From: Alphaproteobacteria bacterium
GTDB taxonomy: Bacteria; Pseudomonadota; Alphaproteobacteria; UBA9655
Direction of reading: 5' to 3'
Assembly: GCA_019752515.1 (NCBI GenBank)
Contig: JAIEMB010000006.1
Location: 239,566 to 303,565, forward strand
DNA length: 64,000 nt
The notes below the pieces were generated by a model. It was given only the letters and a program-made list of their open reading frames with translations. It did no database searches and was not told the DNA's origin. The position numbers and the translations under genes were made by a program. Positions 9,694 through 18,380 of the stretch are shown piece by piece. Positions within the stretch are counted from its first letter, which is position 1, and each line of letters begins with the position of its first letter.

Positions 9694-10245
9694 TTGTTTA
9701 TTCAAACAGAGGAAACACCAAATCCGGCCACGTTAAAATTTCTTCCTGGCCGTCTTCTTATGCAAGAAGGAACAGCAGAGTTCAAAACTCGGGAAGAGGC
9801 CTCAAAATCCCCCCTCGCTCAGAAACTATTTGAGATTGAAGGGGTAAAAGGTGTTTTTTTCGGTGCGGATTTTATTACAATTGCTAAGGAAGAGACTCTT
9901 TCCTGGGTGGTGCTTAAGCCTGCCATTTTGGGAGCAATTATGGAGCACTTCGTTACACATCAACCCTTGTTTTTTGGAGAGAGAGTTTCTATCTCTTCTG
10001 GAGAAGGGGATGATCCTCTTGTTATTCAAATTAAAGAGATCTTAGACACACGTATCCGTCCAGCAGTTGCCATGGATGGAGGTGATATTGTTTTTGATTG
10101 CTTTGAAGATGGCATCGTTTATGTGCGGATGCAGGGGGCCTGTTCAGGGTGTCCTAGCTCATCAGCCACATTAAAAACAGGTATTGAGAATATGCTACGC
10201 CATTATGTACCAGAGGTTCTAGAAGTCAGAGCCATGGAGAGTTGA
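9694..10245 (+). CDS. nfuA: NfuA-type Fe-S cluster scaffold/carrier protein
   Basis: The product carries assembled [4Fe-4S] clusters to target apoproteins. The N-terminal Nfu_N domain begins FIQTEETPNPATLKFLPG and the C-terminal NifU-like domain has the cluster-binding CSGC (C150 and C153 from this start). A longer frame reaches back to a TTG at 9631, but family members start almost exactly at the FIQTEETPNP block, so I choose the TTG at 9694, giving 183 residues. The AAGGATGAG upstream is a rather distant ribosome-binding site. The start is therefore less certain than the identity. The glucosaminidase gene follows after 10 bases. Confidence 0.92.
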   Translation: MFIQTEETPNPATLKFLPGRLLMQEGTAEFKTREEASKSPLAQKLFEIEGVKGVFFGADFITIAKEETLSWVVLKPAILGAIMEHFVTHQPLFFGERVSISSGEGDDPLVIQIKEILDTRIRPAVAMDGGDIVFDCFEDGIVYVRMQGACSGCPSSSATLKTGIENMLRHYVPEVLEVRAMES

Positions 10246-10255
10246 GGAGTTGAGT

Positions 10256-11179
10256 ATGTTAAAACAGTCGAAAGTCCAGATTTCCTTAGTGGTCGCTTTG
10301 GGATTAATGATCGTAGGTCAGATTGGGTTTGTCCTTTATCGAGGAGATCCTTTTCCTTCATCTTCTGAGAAAAGTGAAGAAAATCCGGTCGCCCTGAATG
10401 ATCCCGCCCAAGAATTAGAACTTGCTACACCTCAAGAAAAAAGTTTTTACGTTAGGAGCGTGAAAGAGCTTGATCGCGTCTTTGATAATTCGGGTTTCGA
10501 TCTTAAAAAAACAAAGAGTGAAGGGACAGTTCCCCGTCTCTACTTGGCAAAGCTCCCTCAAGATATGAGGAATAAGAAAAAGGCTTCAAACAAAACATTT
10601 GTTAAAGCACTTTTACCCCATATTTTAAAAGTAAATGAACAAATTTTGGCCGATAGGACACGTCTTTTAGCCATGCAAGAACGCCTCAAAAAGGGAGGAC
10701 ACCTGCATCATTCTGAGAAAATGTGGTTAAGTAAACTTGCGGCCGAGTATCGTTGTAAATCTACAAAGATTGAATCTTTGCTTGTACATGTTGATGTTAT
10801 CCCTCCTTCTCTAGCATTGGCTCAAGCTACTTTGGAAACAGGAGGAGGAAGGTCCAGCGCGGCGCTTAATAAGAATTCTCCGTTTGGGTATATGGCAACC
10901 AAAACAAAAGTCGCGAAATTTGAGAGCCTCTTACATAGTGTAGAGGCGTATGCTCTCAATCTTAATCGCCATGTTGCCTATACGTCCTTCCGCAAGGGTC
11001 GAGCAGAGCTAAGGGCAAAGAATCAGAAACTTTGTGGACATACACTGGCAACTCACCTCACAAAATATTCTGTACGAGGATCAGCCTATACGAGAGATCT
11101 GCAGAATTTAATTCATCGTTTCGATTTGAAAAGTTTTGATCACACAACTCTTGATCAAAATATGAGAATAAAACCATAA
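10256..11179 (+). CDS. Bax/FlgJ-type glucosaminidase domain protein
   Basis: 307 residues from the ATG at 10256, which has GAGGAG six bases upstream; the frame also opens at a TTG at 10250, which I reject. A single transmembrane segment at about residues 9-28 anchors the protein with the rest in the periplasm. The C-terminal half (about 170-300) resembles COG2992 Bax and beta-N-acetylglucosaminidases: PPSLALAQATLETGGGRS, with candidate catalytic Glu194, then NSPFG, SVEAYALNLNRH and YSVRGSAYTRDL. It likely cleaves or binds peptidoglycan glycan strands. The middle region is not recognisable. Confidence 0.85.
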   Translation: MLKQSKVQISLVVALGLMIVGQIGFVLYRGDPFPSSSEKSEENPVALNDPAQELELATPQEKSFYVRSVKELDRVFDNSGFDLKKTKSEGTVPRLYLAKLPQDMRNKKKASNKTFVKALLPHILKVNEQILADRTRLLAMQERLKKGGHLHHSEKMWLSKLAAEYRCKSTKIESLLVHVDVIPPSLALAQATLETGGGRSSAALNKNSPFGYMATKTKVAKFESLLHSVEAYALNLNRHVAYTSFRKGRAELRAKNQKLCGHTLATHLTKYSVRGSAYTRDLQNLIHRFDLKSFDHTTLDQNMRIKP

Positions 11180-11271
11180 GGAAGTGGTGATTTTTCTCCT
11201 ATCCTTAATGAAGTTTTAACTCTCCTTCCCTATCATTATATAAAAATTAAGATAAAATAGAGGGAAAACCC

Positions 11272-11862
11272 ATGAGTAAAATTGCTGAAGACTGCTTAAA
11301 TCAGCTTTTTCACAACGCGAGAACTCACAATAAATGGCAAGATAAACCTGTTTCAAATGAACTTTTACAAGAAGTCTACAACCTCATGCGTCTTGGCCCT
11401 ACAAGTGCAAATTCCTGTCCTTTGCGCCTTTTTTTTCTTAAATCAAAAGAGGCGAAAGAACGTTTAAGACCTCACCTCGACCCAGGAAATGTTGATAAAA
11501 CCATGGTAGCTCCAGCAACAGCTCTTCTCGCCTTTGACCTTCTCTTTTATGAGAACTTGCCCTATTTATTCCCTTTTGCGAATGCAAAATCATGGTTTGA
11601 AGGGAAGCCTGAGAAAGCTCTCGTCACTGCTTTCAGAAATAGTACACTCCAAGGAGCTTATTTTATTATTGCAGCACGAGCTTGTGGTCTTGATTGTGGA
11701 CCAATGTCAGGATTTTCGAATGAAGGAGTTGATAAAGAATTTTTTCCCGATGGTCGTTTTAAATCTAATTTTTTGTGTAATTTGGGGTATGGGGACCCGA
11801 GCGGACTTCCTGGACCTCGAGCTCCACGTCTTTCTTTTGACGAAGCCTGTAAAGTCATCTAA
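11272..11862 (+). CDS. RutE/HadB-type nitroreductase family protein (putative malonic semialdehyde reductase)
   Basis: 196 residues, the RutE length. The FMN-binding nitroreductase fold is shown by THNKWQDKPVSNELLQEVYNLMRLGPTSANSCPLR at the N-terminus and by GAYFIIAARACGLDCGPMSGF followed by FLCNLGYGDPSGLPGPRAPRL at the C-terminus. In E. coli, RutE reduces malonic semialdehyde to 3-hydroxypropionate during pyrimidine catabolism. No other rut genes are nearby, so the substrate here is uncertain and I do not assign the symbol. The carbonic anhydrase gene follows after 15 bases. Confidence 0.87.
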   Translation: MSKIAEDCLNQLFHNARTHNKWQDKPVSNELLQEVYNLMRLGPTSANSCPLRLFFLKSKEAKERLRPHLDPGNVDKTMVAPATALLAFDLLFYENLPYLFPFANAKSWFEGKPEKALVTAFRNSTLQGAYFIIAARACGLDCGPMSGFSNEGVDKEFFPDGRFKSNFLCNLGYGDPSGLPGPRAPRLSFDEACKVI

Positions 11863-11877
11863 AGCTATGTTCTCATA

Positions 11878-12582
11878 ATGGACAAATTGGACGACATGCC
11901 AGAAGATATCACAAACCTAATTCAAGGCTATCGGAAGTTTCGAAAGCAGTATTTTAGTGAGCCAAATTCAACGTTTGAAGATCTTGTCCGTCTCGGTCAA
12001 CGACCCAAGATTCTCATGATTGCTTGCTCTGATTCACGTGTTGATCCTGCTATTGTTATGAATTGCGAACCAGGTGAGCTTTTTGTCATCCGTAATGTAG
12101 CTAATCTCGTACCTCCTTTTGAGGATGACCTATCCTACCATGGAACCAGTGCTGCGTTACAGTTCGGAATCTGTGGCCTTGGGATTCGCCATGTCATTCT
12201 TTTTGGTCATACTCAATGTGGTGGAATTCAAGCTCTTTTGGAGCAAACTCCTGAAACATGTGGACATAAGGGATTTATCGCAAAATGGATGGAACTCGCA
12301 AAACCCGCACATGAAGCTGTTCTCCAGTATCATGCAGACGTTTCACTTGAAAAGAAAAACACTCTGTGCGGTCAATATTCTCTTATAAACTCCCTCAGAA
12401 ATTTAAAAACTTTTCCCTGGATTGCAGAAAGAGTGGCTGACGGGTCTTTATCCCTTCATGCTTGGAATTTCGATCTTAATAAAGGAATGATTGAAGTCCT
12501 TGATCAAGAGCAGAACTATTTTAAGGAGTTGAAAGAAGGGAATGATACAGAAGAAGCAGAAAATTTACAGTTAAGAGTCTAA
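11878..12582 (+). CDS. Beta-class carbonic anhydrase
   Basis: 234 residues. It interconverts CO2 and bicarbonate. The zinc ligands are visible: C50 and D52 in ACSDSRVDP, and H111 and C114 in FGHTQCGG. D52 and R54 form the usual Asp-Arg dyad. The NVANLVPP segment and SLRNLKTFPWI are typical of type I beta enzymes. The assigned ATG has no strong ribosome-binding site; an internal ATG at 11896 is an alternative and would not touch the active site. Probably cotranscribed with the nitroreductase. Confidence 0.95.
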   Translation: MDKLDDMPEDITNLIQGYRKFRKQYFSEPNSTFEDLVRLGQRPKILMIACSDSRVDPAIVMNCEPGELFVIRNVANLVPPFEDDLSYHGTSAALQFGICGLGIRHVILFGHTQCGGIQALLEQTPETCGHKGFIAKWMELAKPAHEAVLQYHADVSLEKKNTLCGQYSLINSLRNLKTFPWIAERVADGSLSLHAWNFDLNKGMIEVLDQEQNYFKELKEGNDTEEAENLQLRV

Positions 12583-12674
12583 AATGCCCTCCAATTCTTA
12601 ATAAAATCCAACTGTTCTATTTCTTACAGCTCGGAATTTTTTGCATAAGACTTTTCCTTTCTATTGCTATTTTT

Positions 12675-12704
12675 TTAACGTTTCTTATACTTATTTTCTA
12701 TAAT
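12675..12704 (+). promoter_or_regulatory. Sigma70-type promoter candidate for the indolepyruvate oxidoreductase gene
   Basis: TTAACG at 12675-12680 and a perfect TATAAT at 12699-12704, separated by 18 bases, about 75 bases before the start codon in a 197-base gap. It is the only sequence in the gap that reads well as a promoter. Based on consensus match only. Confidence 0.55.
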
Positions 12705-12779
12705 TAATAAACTGTAGAGTTTTTCTGCTGGTCTATCTATGCCAGTTATGCTCGATCTTCATCTAGGAATTGGGGAGGA

Positions 12780-15700
12780 ATGATGGTACCCAAACAAGTA
12801 CATTTGGACGATAAATATACACTTGAAGAAGGTCAAATATATGTCACAGGAACGCAAGCACTCGCACGACTTCCTTTAATGCAACGTTGGCGAGATTTAG
12901 CCAATGGTCTTAATACGGCAGGATTTATCTCAGGCTACCGTGGGTCTCCCTTAGGAGGGTTTGATCAAACTCTTTGGAAAGCCCAGCATTTTCTCGATGC
13001 GAATCAGATTACCTTTTCCCCTGGAATCAATGAAGACTTAGGAGCAACAGCTGTTTGGGGAAGCCAACAACTCCCTCTTTTTAAAGGGGCCCGTGTTCAA
13101 GGTGTTTTCTCCATGTGGTATGGGAAAGGACCAGGTGTTGACCGCTCTGGAGACGCTCTCAAGCATGCGAATTACGCAGGAACATCACGCTATGGAGGTG
13201 TATTAGCCCTTGCCGGTGATGATCATGGTTGTAAATCGTCTACCTTACCCCATCAAAGCGAATATTCCTTTATGGATGCTTCTATCCCCATCTTGGTTCC
13301 ATCGAATGTTCAAGACATTCTTGATCTTGGTCTTTATGGATGGGCTCTTTCTCGCTATTCTGGCTGTTGGGTGTGTTTTAAAGTCATCGCGGATACGGTT
13401 GATACTTCAGCATCAGTTACAATTTCTCCAAACCGAGCTCAAATCCTTCTTCCTTCTAATTTCAACTTACCAGAGAATGGGCTTAACATTCGGTGGCCCG
13501 ATGCTCCCCTTGAACAAGAGCGGCGTCTTCGCCTTTATAAGCTTGAGGCTGCAAGAGCCTTTGTAAAATCCAATCAACTTGATAAAACTCTAATTCGCGG
13601 AAACAAGCCTCGTCTCGGCCTTGTGACATGCGGAAAAACCTTCCACGATACGCGTCAGGCTTTAGAAGACTTAGGGCTTAGTGAATCGGAAGCAGCTGAT
13701 TTAGGAATCACTCTTTATAAAGTAGCGATGAGCTGGCCTCTAGAACCTTCAGGGCTCAAAGCATTTGCAGAAGGCCTCGAAGAAATCCTTGTTATTGAAG
13801 AAAAACGTCCTCTCATTGAAGGGCAAGTTAAAGATATCCTTTACGATCTTCCTGAAGGAAAGCGACCCCGCGTCGTAGGTAAAAAAGACGAGGAGGGAAA
13901 ACCTCTTCTACCGGAAGTTTTTGAGCTTCATGTTCCAGAAATTGCCCATGTAATTGCCCAACGTTTACAGTCCTATACCCATTCTGCTAAAGTGAAAAAA
14001 GGAATAGATAGGCTCGATCGGCTTTTTCAAGAACAGTTAAAACGAAATCCTGAACTTGTACGTCTTCCCTACTATTGCTCTGGATGCCCTCATAATACCT
14101 CCACCACACGCCTTCCTGAAGGAAGCAGAGCCGTTGCTGGAATTGGGTGCCATTACATGGCCACATGGATTGCCCATGATACGGCTACTTTTACCCAAAT
14201 GGGGGGAGAAGGTGTTCCCTGGATCGGTCAGGCCTCTTTTACAGATGAGCAACATGTTTTTGCAAACATTGGAGATGGAACCTACTATCATTCAGGTCTT
14301 CTAGCTATTCGAGCAGCCATAGCTGCCAAAGTTAATATTACCTACAAAATTCTTTACAATGATGCGGTTGCAATGACTGGAGGCCAACCCGTTGATGGCC
14401 CCCTTGATGTCGCCATGATCACCCAACAAGTGTATGCAGAAGGCGTTCGTAAAATCGTTGTTTTGACTGATCAACCTGACAAATATCCTATAGGCTTCAC
14501 CTTTGCGCCTGGAGTAAAAATAGGCCATAGGGATGAGCTAGATCAGGTACAAGAAGATATCAAAACATGGCCCGGAACCTCTGTCATAATTTATGACCAA
14601 ACCTGTGCAGCTGAGAAAAGACGCCGGCGGAAACGGGGGCTAATGGAAGACCCTGACAAACGAATTTTTATTAATGAACGCGTTTGCGAAGGATGTGGGG
14701 ATTGTAGTGTTAAATCGAATTGCCTTTCTGTCCAACCCATCGAGACGGCCTTTGGTCGCAAACGAAAAATTGATCAATCCAGTTGTAATAAGGATTTTTC
14801 TTGTGTAAATGGGTTTTGCCCCAGTTTTGTGAGTGTTCATGGAGGAAAATTAAAGAAATCAAAGCCTTCTGCAAAAGCAGAAGATCTCATGGAACATTTT
14901 TCTGATCCTAAGCCTCCTTCACTTGAAAAACCTTACAGTATTTTCCTCACCGGTGTTGGAGGAACAGGGGTTGTTACTGTCGGCGCAATCCTTGGAATGG
15001 CTTCCCATCTTGAAGGCAAGGGATGTTCAATTGTTGATATGACCGGACTTGCCCAAAAAGGAGGCGCCGTTGTTTCCCATATCCGTATTGCGCACCATCC
15101 AGAAGATATTCATGCAACCCGTATCTCTATGGGGGATGCTGATCTTATCTTTGGTTTTGATATCGTCGTGACAGGAAACCCAGATACCCTTAATAAAGTT
15201 AAAAAAGGAAATACAATTGCTCTCGTAAATGAAGATCAGACTATTACAGGGCATTTCATTCATAATCCAGAATATAATTTTCACCACGAAACTTTAAAGA
15301 ATAATATTCTTTCTGCTCTTGGAAAAGACCATGTGGATTTTATAGAAGCAAACCGTTTAGCAACAGGCCTTTTAGGTGATGGGATAGCAACCAATATGTT
15401 TATGGTAGGCTATGCTTATCAAAAGGGGTTAATTCCCCTCTCCCATGAAGCCATCGAAAAAGCAATCGAGATGAATGACGTATCTGTACACTTTAATATA
15501 CATGCCTTTCGTTGGGGACGTTATGCTGCTCTCGATCTAAGAACAGTTGAAAAAGCCGCTGGTCGTTTTGTGGACGAGCAACTCTACCAAATTCCAACCA
15601 CTTTTGAAGATGTCCTTGAACACCGGAAAATATTTTTAACGGGTTATCAAAACAAGACTTATGCAAATCGTTATGAAAGGCTCGTTCTACAAACAAAAGA

Positions 15701-16244
15701 AGTAGATGAAAACCTTAAACGACAAGATCTTTCCCTTGCGGTTGCTAAATATTATGCAAAGCTCCTCGCTATTAAGGATGAATATGAAGTTGCTCGTCTT
15801 TATACGGATGGTACTTTCATGAAGGAGCTTTATGATCAATTTGAAGGACAGGTGAAACTCAATTTTTACCTCGCCCCTCCCCTGTTTGCAAAAAAAGACC
15901 CTCGTACCGGAGAATTAAAAAAGAAAATGTATGGGCCATGGATGATGCGGGCCTTTCGTCTGCTCTCACGACTTAAAAGTCTTCGAGGGACAGCTTTTGA
16001 TATTTTCAGCTATACAAAAGAACGAAAAAGGGAACAAGCTCTTATCAACGAGTATGAGAGGCGTATCTCGTACCTTTTAGAGCATGTAACGCCTAAAAAT
16101 TATAAGTTCGCAGTTGCTTTAGCCTCTCTTCCTGAATACATCAGAGGTTATGGACATATAAAAGATCAACACTTGGAAGATGTAAAAATAAATGAAGAGA
16201 TCCTATGGACCAAGTTTAAAGAACAAACAAATTTAAAGGCTTAA
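12780..16244 (+). CDS. Indolepyruvate ferredoxin oxidoreductase family protein (fused 2-ketoacid:ferredoxin oxidoreductase)
   Basis: 1154 residues, the normal size for the single-chain form. It oxidatively decarboxylates aryl- or branched-chain 2-keto acids to acyl-CoA, passing electrons to ferredoxin. The N-terminal region (GFISGYRGSPLGGFD) is the pyrimidine-binding part, about 440-620 holds the thiamine-diphosphate region (GCPHNTSTTRLPEGS, ANIGDGTYYHSGLLAIRAA), a ferredoxin-like cysteine cluster (CEGCGDCSVKSNC) lies near 640, and the gamma-type domain (TGVGGTGVVTVGAILG) near 720. Start: ATGATG follows GGGGAGGA; the second ATG (12783) has better spacing. It stands alone between a promoter-like gap and a convergent peptidase gene. 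Confidence 0.94.
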   Translation: MMVPKQVHLDDKYTLEEGQIYVTGTQALARLPLMQRWRDLANGLNTAGFISGYRGSPLGGFDQTLWKAQHFLDANQITFSPGINEDLGATAVWGSQQLPLFKGARVQGVFSMWYGKGPGVDRSGDALKHANYAGTSRYGGVLALAGDDHGCKSSTLPHQSEYSFMDASIPILVPSNVQDILDLGLYGWALSRYSGCWVCFKVIADTVDTSASVTISPNRAQILLPSNFNLPENGLNIRWPDAPLEQERRLRLYKLEAARAFVKSNQLDKTLIRGNKPRLGLVTCGKTFHDTRQALEDLGLSESEAADLGITLYKVAMSWPLEPSGLKAFAEGLEEILVIEEKRPLIEGQVKDILYDLPEGKRPRVVGKKDEEGKPLLPEVFELHVPEIAHVIAQRLQSYTHSAKVKKGIDRLDRLFQEQLKRNPELVRLPYYCSGCPHNTSTTRLPEGSRAVAGIGCHYMATWIAHDTATFTQMGGEGVPWIGQASFTDEQHVFANIGDGTYYHSGLLAIRAAIAAKVNITYKILYNDAVAMTGGQPVDGPLDVAMITQQVYAEGVRKIVVLTDQPDKYPIGFTFAPGVKIGHRDELDQVQEDIKTWPGTSVIIYDQTCAAEKRRRRKRGLMEDPDKRIFINERVCEGCGDCSVKSNCLSVQPIETAFGRKRKIDQSSCNKDFSCVNGFCPSFVSVHGGKLKKSKPSAKAEDLMEHFSDPKPPSLEKPYSIFLTGVGGTGVVTVGAILGMASHLEGKGCSIVDMTGLAQKGGAVVSHIRIAHHPEDIHATRISMGDADLIFGFDIVVTGNPDTLNKVKKGNTIALVNEDQTITGHFIHNPEYNFHHETLKNNILSALGKDHVDFIEANRLATGLLGDGIATNMFMVGYAYQKGLIPLSHEAIEKAIEMNDVSVHFNIHAFRWGRYAALDLRTVEKAAGRFVDEQLYQIPTTFEDVLEHRKIFLTGYQNKTYANRYERLVLQTKEVDENLKRQDLSLAVAKYYAKLLAIKDEYEVARLYTDGTFMKELYDQFEGQVKLNFYLAPPLFAKKDPRTGELKKKMYGPWMMRAFRLLSRLKSLRGTAFDIFSYTKERKREQALINEYERRISYLLEHVTPKNYKFAVALASLPEYIRGYGHIKDQHLEDVKINEEILWTKFKEQTNLKA

Positions 16245-16271
16245 ACTTAACCACGAGTCAGTTTGATTTGT

Positions 16272-17288
16272 CTAATGTTTCTCTATTATAAGCTCTACCT
16301 TTCCCGACTCATCTGCTCGTAGATGGCAAATCCCTCCAATAGGAAAGGTAAAAATTGGAGTCGTATGCCCAAAATCCGCATTCGCAATAAGGGGAAGGCT
16401 CTTTAAGGCTGGTTTACTGGTTAAGATGGCATGAAGCCTTTCATCTGTCATGCCAAATGTATTCTCGAACCGTCCCAAAATGATAGCACGAACCTTTTTA
16501 AAATCAGGGGCCTGAATTAAGGATTGTAGATTGCGATCAAACTCATACACTTCAATGCCGCTTGCGTTAGAAACCTCCTCAAGGAACAAAATGGCACCCT
16601 CAAGGCTTGGCATAAAAGGCGTACCCCGCAAAAGCTGCAAGGTTCCAAGATTCCCACCAATAATTTTTCCCTGAGCTTGACCTGGGTTTATGATTTTATA
16701 CCCAGAATTTGGGTGAAATATTCTATTTTCCTGATCCAAATACCAAGTGTCTTCAGACCACTCTTTTGAAGGAACAACGAAAATTTCCTTCAACTCAAAA
16801 AAGATCTTTTTGAAGTAGGCGTAGCTATACTCAAATCCCTTTTGCATAGCAAACGAACTAAAATGCAAACCAGAATAAGTGACGAGCCCGGTTTTATGAT
16901 AAATAGCATTGCCAAGGGCAGTAATATCGGAAAAGCCGCAAAAGATTTTAGGATTTTCCCTGATTAAGTCATAATCAAGAGACTCCAAGAGTTGGTTTGA
17001 ATTATACCCTCCAATAACGGTAAGGATTCCTTTGACATCTGGATCTGCGAAGGCTTCATGTAAATCGGTGAGGCGAGATTCAACAGAGGATGAATGCATC
17101 ACATCATGTTCATCCACATGCTGACCAAAGGTAATACGTAGTCCAAGGTCCTCTAGAGCTTTAATAGCTAGTAATTTATTGGGAGAGGAGATTATACCCA
17201 TGGTACGTGAGGGAGAAATCACGCGTATTTCATCGCCGAGCTTTAATTTACTTGGAAAAAGGGGTTGCACAATAAATTCTCCATTCAC
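16272..17288 (-). CDS. S66 family serine carboxypeptidase, LdcA/MccF-like
   Basis: 338 residues with a GTG start. S66 enzymes cleave the L,D bond of murein tetrapeptides (LdcA) or, in the MccF branch, hydrolyse microcin C-type peptide nucleotides. The nucleophile is in CGFSDITALG (S120), the second catalytic region in ILFLEEVSNASG and the third in ADFGHTTPIFTFPIG. The opening KLKLGDEIRVISPS and the YNSNQLLESLDYDLIRENPK block look closer to the MccF-like branch than to E. coli LdcA. A cytoplasmic location is expected, as there is no signal peptide. It follows a small ORF by 16 bases and converges with the oxidoreductase gene. Confidence 0.88.
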   Translation of the reverse strand: MNGEFIVQPLFPSKLKLGDEIRVISPSRTMGIISSPNKLLAIKALEDLGLRITFGQHVDEHDVMHSSSVESRLTDLHEAFADPDVKGILTVIGGYNSNQLLESLDYDLIRENPKIFCGFSDITALGNAIYHKTGLVTYSGLHFSSFAMQKGFEYSYAYFKKIFFELKEIFVVPSKEWSEDTWYLDQENRIFHPNSGYKIINPGQAQGKIIGGNLGTLQLLRGTPFMPSLEGAILFLEEVSNASGIEVYEFDRNLQSLIQAPDFKKVRAIILGRFENTFGMTDERLHAILTSKPALKSLPLIANADFGHTTPIFTFPIGGICHLRADESGKVELIIEKH

Positions 17289-17304
17289 CTATTTTATCTT
17301 TATC

Positions 17305-17493
17305 TCACAACCCGATAAATTTGGCATATTCTATCGTTTCCGCAATCATTTTTGCCCATTTCTCTAAATCCTCTACCGCATAATAGACTGTTATGATAAA
17401 GTCCTCTATGGGTATTGCTAATCTCATTGTTATTAATTCAACCCTATGAAAGATAGTTGTGGCTTCCTCTTCGCTTAAAAGTTGAGATTGCAT
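17305..17493 (-). CDS. Small hypothetical protein upstream of the S66 peptidase
   Basis: 62 residues beginning MQSQLLSEEEATTIFHRVEL. The ATG is preceded by CAGGGC at suitable distance. The sequence is helix-forming, acidic and Trp/Tyr-containing, without membrane segment or cysteine motif. I do not recognise it. The 16-base gap to the peptidase gene, same strand, suggests an operon. It could also be a chance ORF, given its size. Confidence 0.45.
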   Translation of the reverse strand: MQSQLLSEEEATTIFHRVELITMRLAIPIEDFIITVYYAVEDLEKWAKMIAETIEYAKFIGL

Positions 17494-17571
17494 TAAATAT
17501 GCCCTGATTTTTAAAAATTAAATATTATGTACCCTTTCAATATATATTTAAAAGTGTTAAAGGAAAATAAT

Positions 17572-17754
17572 ATGTCATATTTAAAGTATTCGGGCTTAGT
17601 TTTAAAAATTCTTCTTCTTTCTCAAGTTGCCGTTTATGCAGGTGGTTCAAGAGGCTCGAGCTCAATTCAGTTGACAGAAGAAAGTGGCCTTAAAAATGAG
17701 TCCGTCACGATTTTACCTCAATTTTGGACGCTTCCTCAGAATATTAAAAAATGA
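17572..17754 (+). CDS. Short secreted hypothetical protein, upstream half of a split ORF pair
   Basis: 60 residues from the ATG at 17572, which has AAAGGA at good spacing (the frame opens earlier, at 17527, without a ribosome-binding site). Residues 1-22 form a signal peptide ending VAVYAGG. The mature part is a short Ser/Gly-rich piece. The stop TGA overlaps the ATG of the next ORF in ATGA, directly after a run of six A. One extra base in that run would fuse the two into a single exported protein of about 247 residues. I do not recognise a family. Confidence 0.6.
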   Translation: MSYLKYSGLVLKILLLSQVAVYAGGSRGSSSIQLTEESGLKNESVTILPQFWTLPQNIKK

Positions 17755-18311
17755 TCTATAAGAGAGTTCCTTCAGAAACTTTCAATGCTGCAAGTAGAGC
17801 TTCAAAAGAATCCAGGCAAATTTGTTTAGGGTCTTTTTTAGATGTTTTTAAGAATGCCCAGAAAAAAATGCCACAATTTACTCAAGAAATCCAAAAATTA
17901 ATTGCAGATGGGCGCGTTAGAAAAGCTTTTGCAAGTTTTAAACATCGTTCAAAACAACCCACGCCACTTCAACAATATCTACATGAAGCAGAGAGTAAAC
18001 CTGTCGTTGAATATAAAATTTCTGACGAACAACAAAAAATGCGTCCCGCTGAAGCTGCTGGAGATGAGCCCACCCAAAAAAAATCCCGTCAAAATTCTTC
18101 CGCTATCCCTGAAGGTCAGCCTCTGCCACCTCCCTCTGCAAAAGATTTGATGGATACACGTGAGAGAGAACAAGGTGAGCGTCGTTCAGCAGACCTTGCC
18201 TTTTCTATGGATGACAAAGCCATTTTAAAGAAAAAAGAAGATAGAGGAGTAAATATATTGGCAAGACAAAATTATGGATTTCGCGGGTTTTCTTCTTCAT
18301 TATTTTCTTAA
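17751..18311 (+). CDS. Hydrophilic hypothetical protein, downstream half of the split ORF pair
   Basis: 186 residues with no signal peptide of its own. It begins MIYKRVPSETFNAASRASKE, has a helical N-terminal part (to about residue 80), then a long Pro/Gln/Ser/Lys-rich low-complexity stretch that is probably disordered, and ends aromatic (YGFRGFSSSLFS). The terminal Phe is reminiscent of outer-membrane or secreted proteins but is not proof. It overlaps the upstream signal-peptide ORF by four bases. Either it is a coupled cytoplasmic protein, or it is the body of a secreted protein cut off by a one-base change in an A run. Family unknown. Confidence 0.6.
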   Translation: MIYKRVPSETFNAASRASKESRQICLGSFLDVFKNAQKKMPQFTQEIQKLIADGRVRKAFASFKHRSKQPTPLQQYLHEAESKPVVEYKISDEQQKMRPAEAAGDEPTQKKSRQNSSAIPEGQPLPPPSAKDLMDTREREQGERRSADLAFSMDDKAILKKKEDRGVNILARQNYGFRGFSSSLFS

Positions 18312-18380
18312 CATTTTCTCTCTTTTGCAGTATTTTGCAAAATTGTATTTAAGGACTCTCCCCCACAAGAAAGTTAGTGC

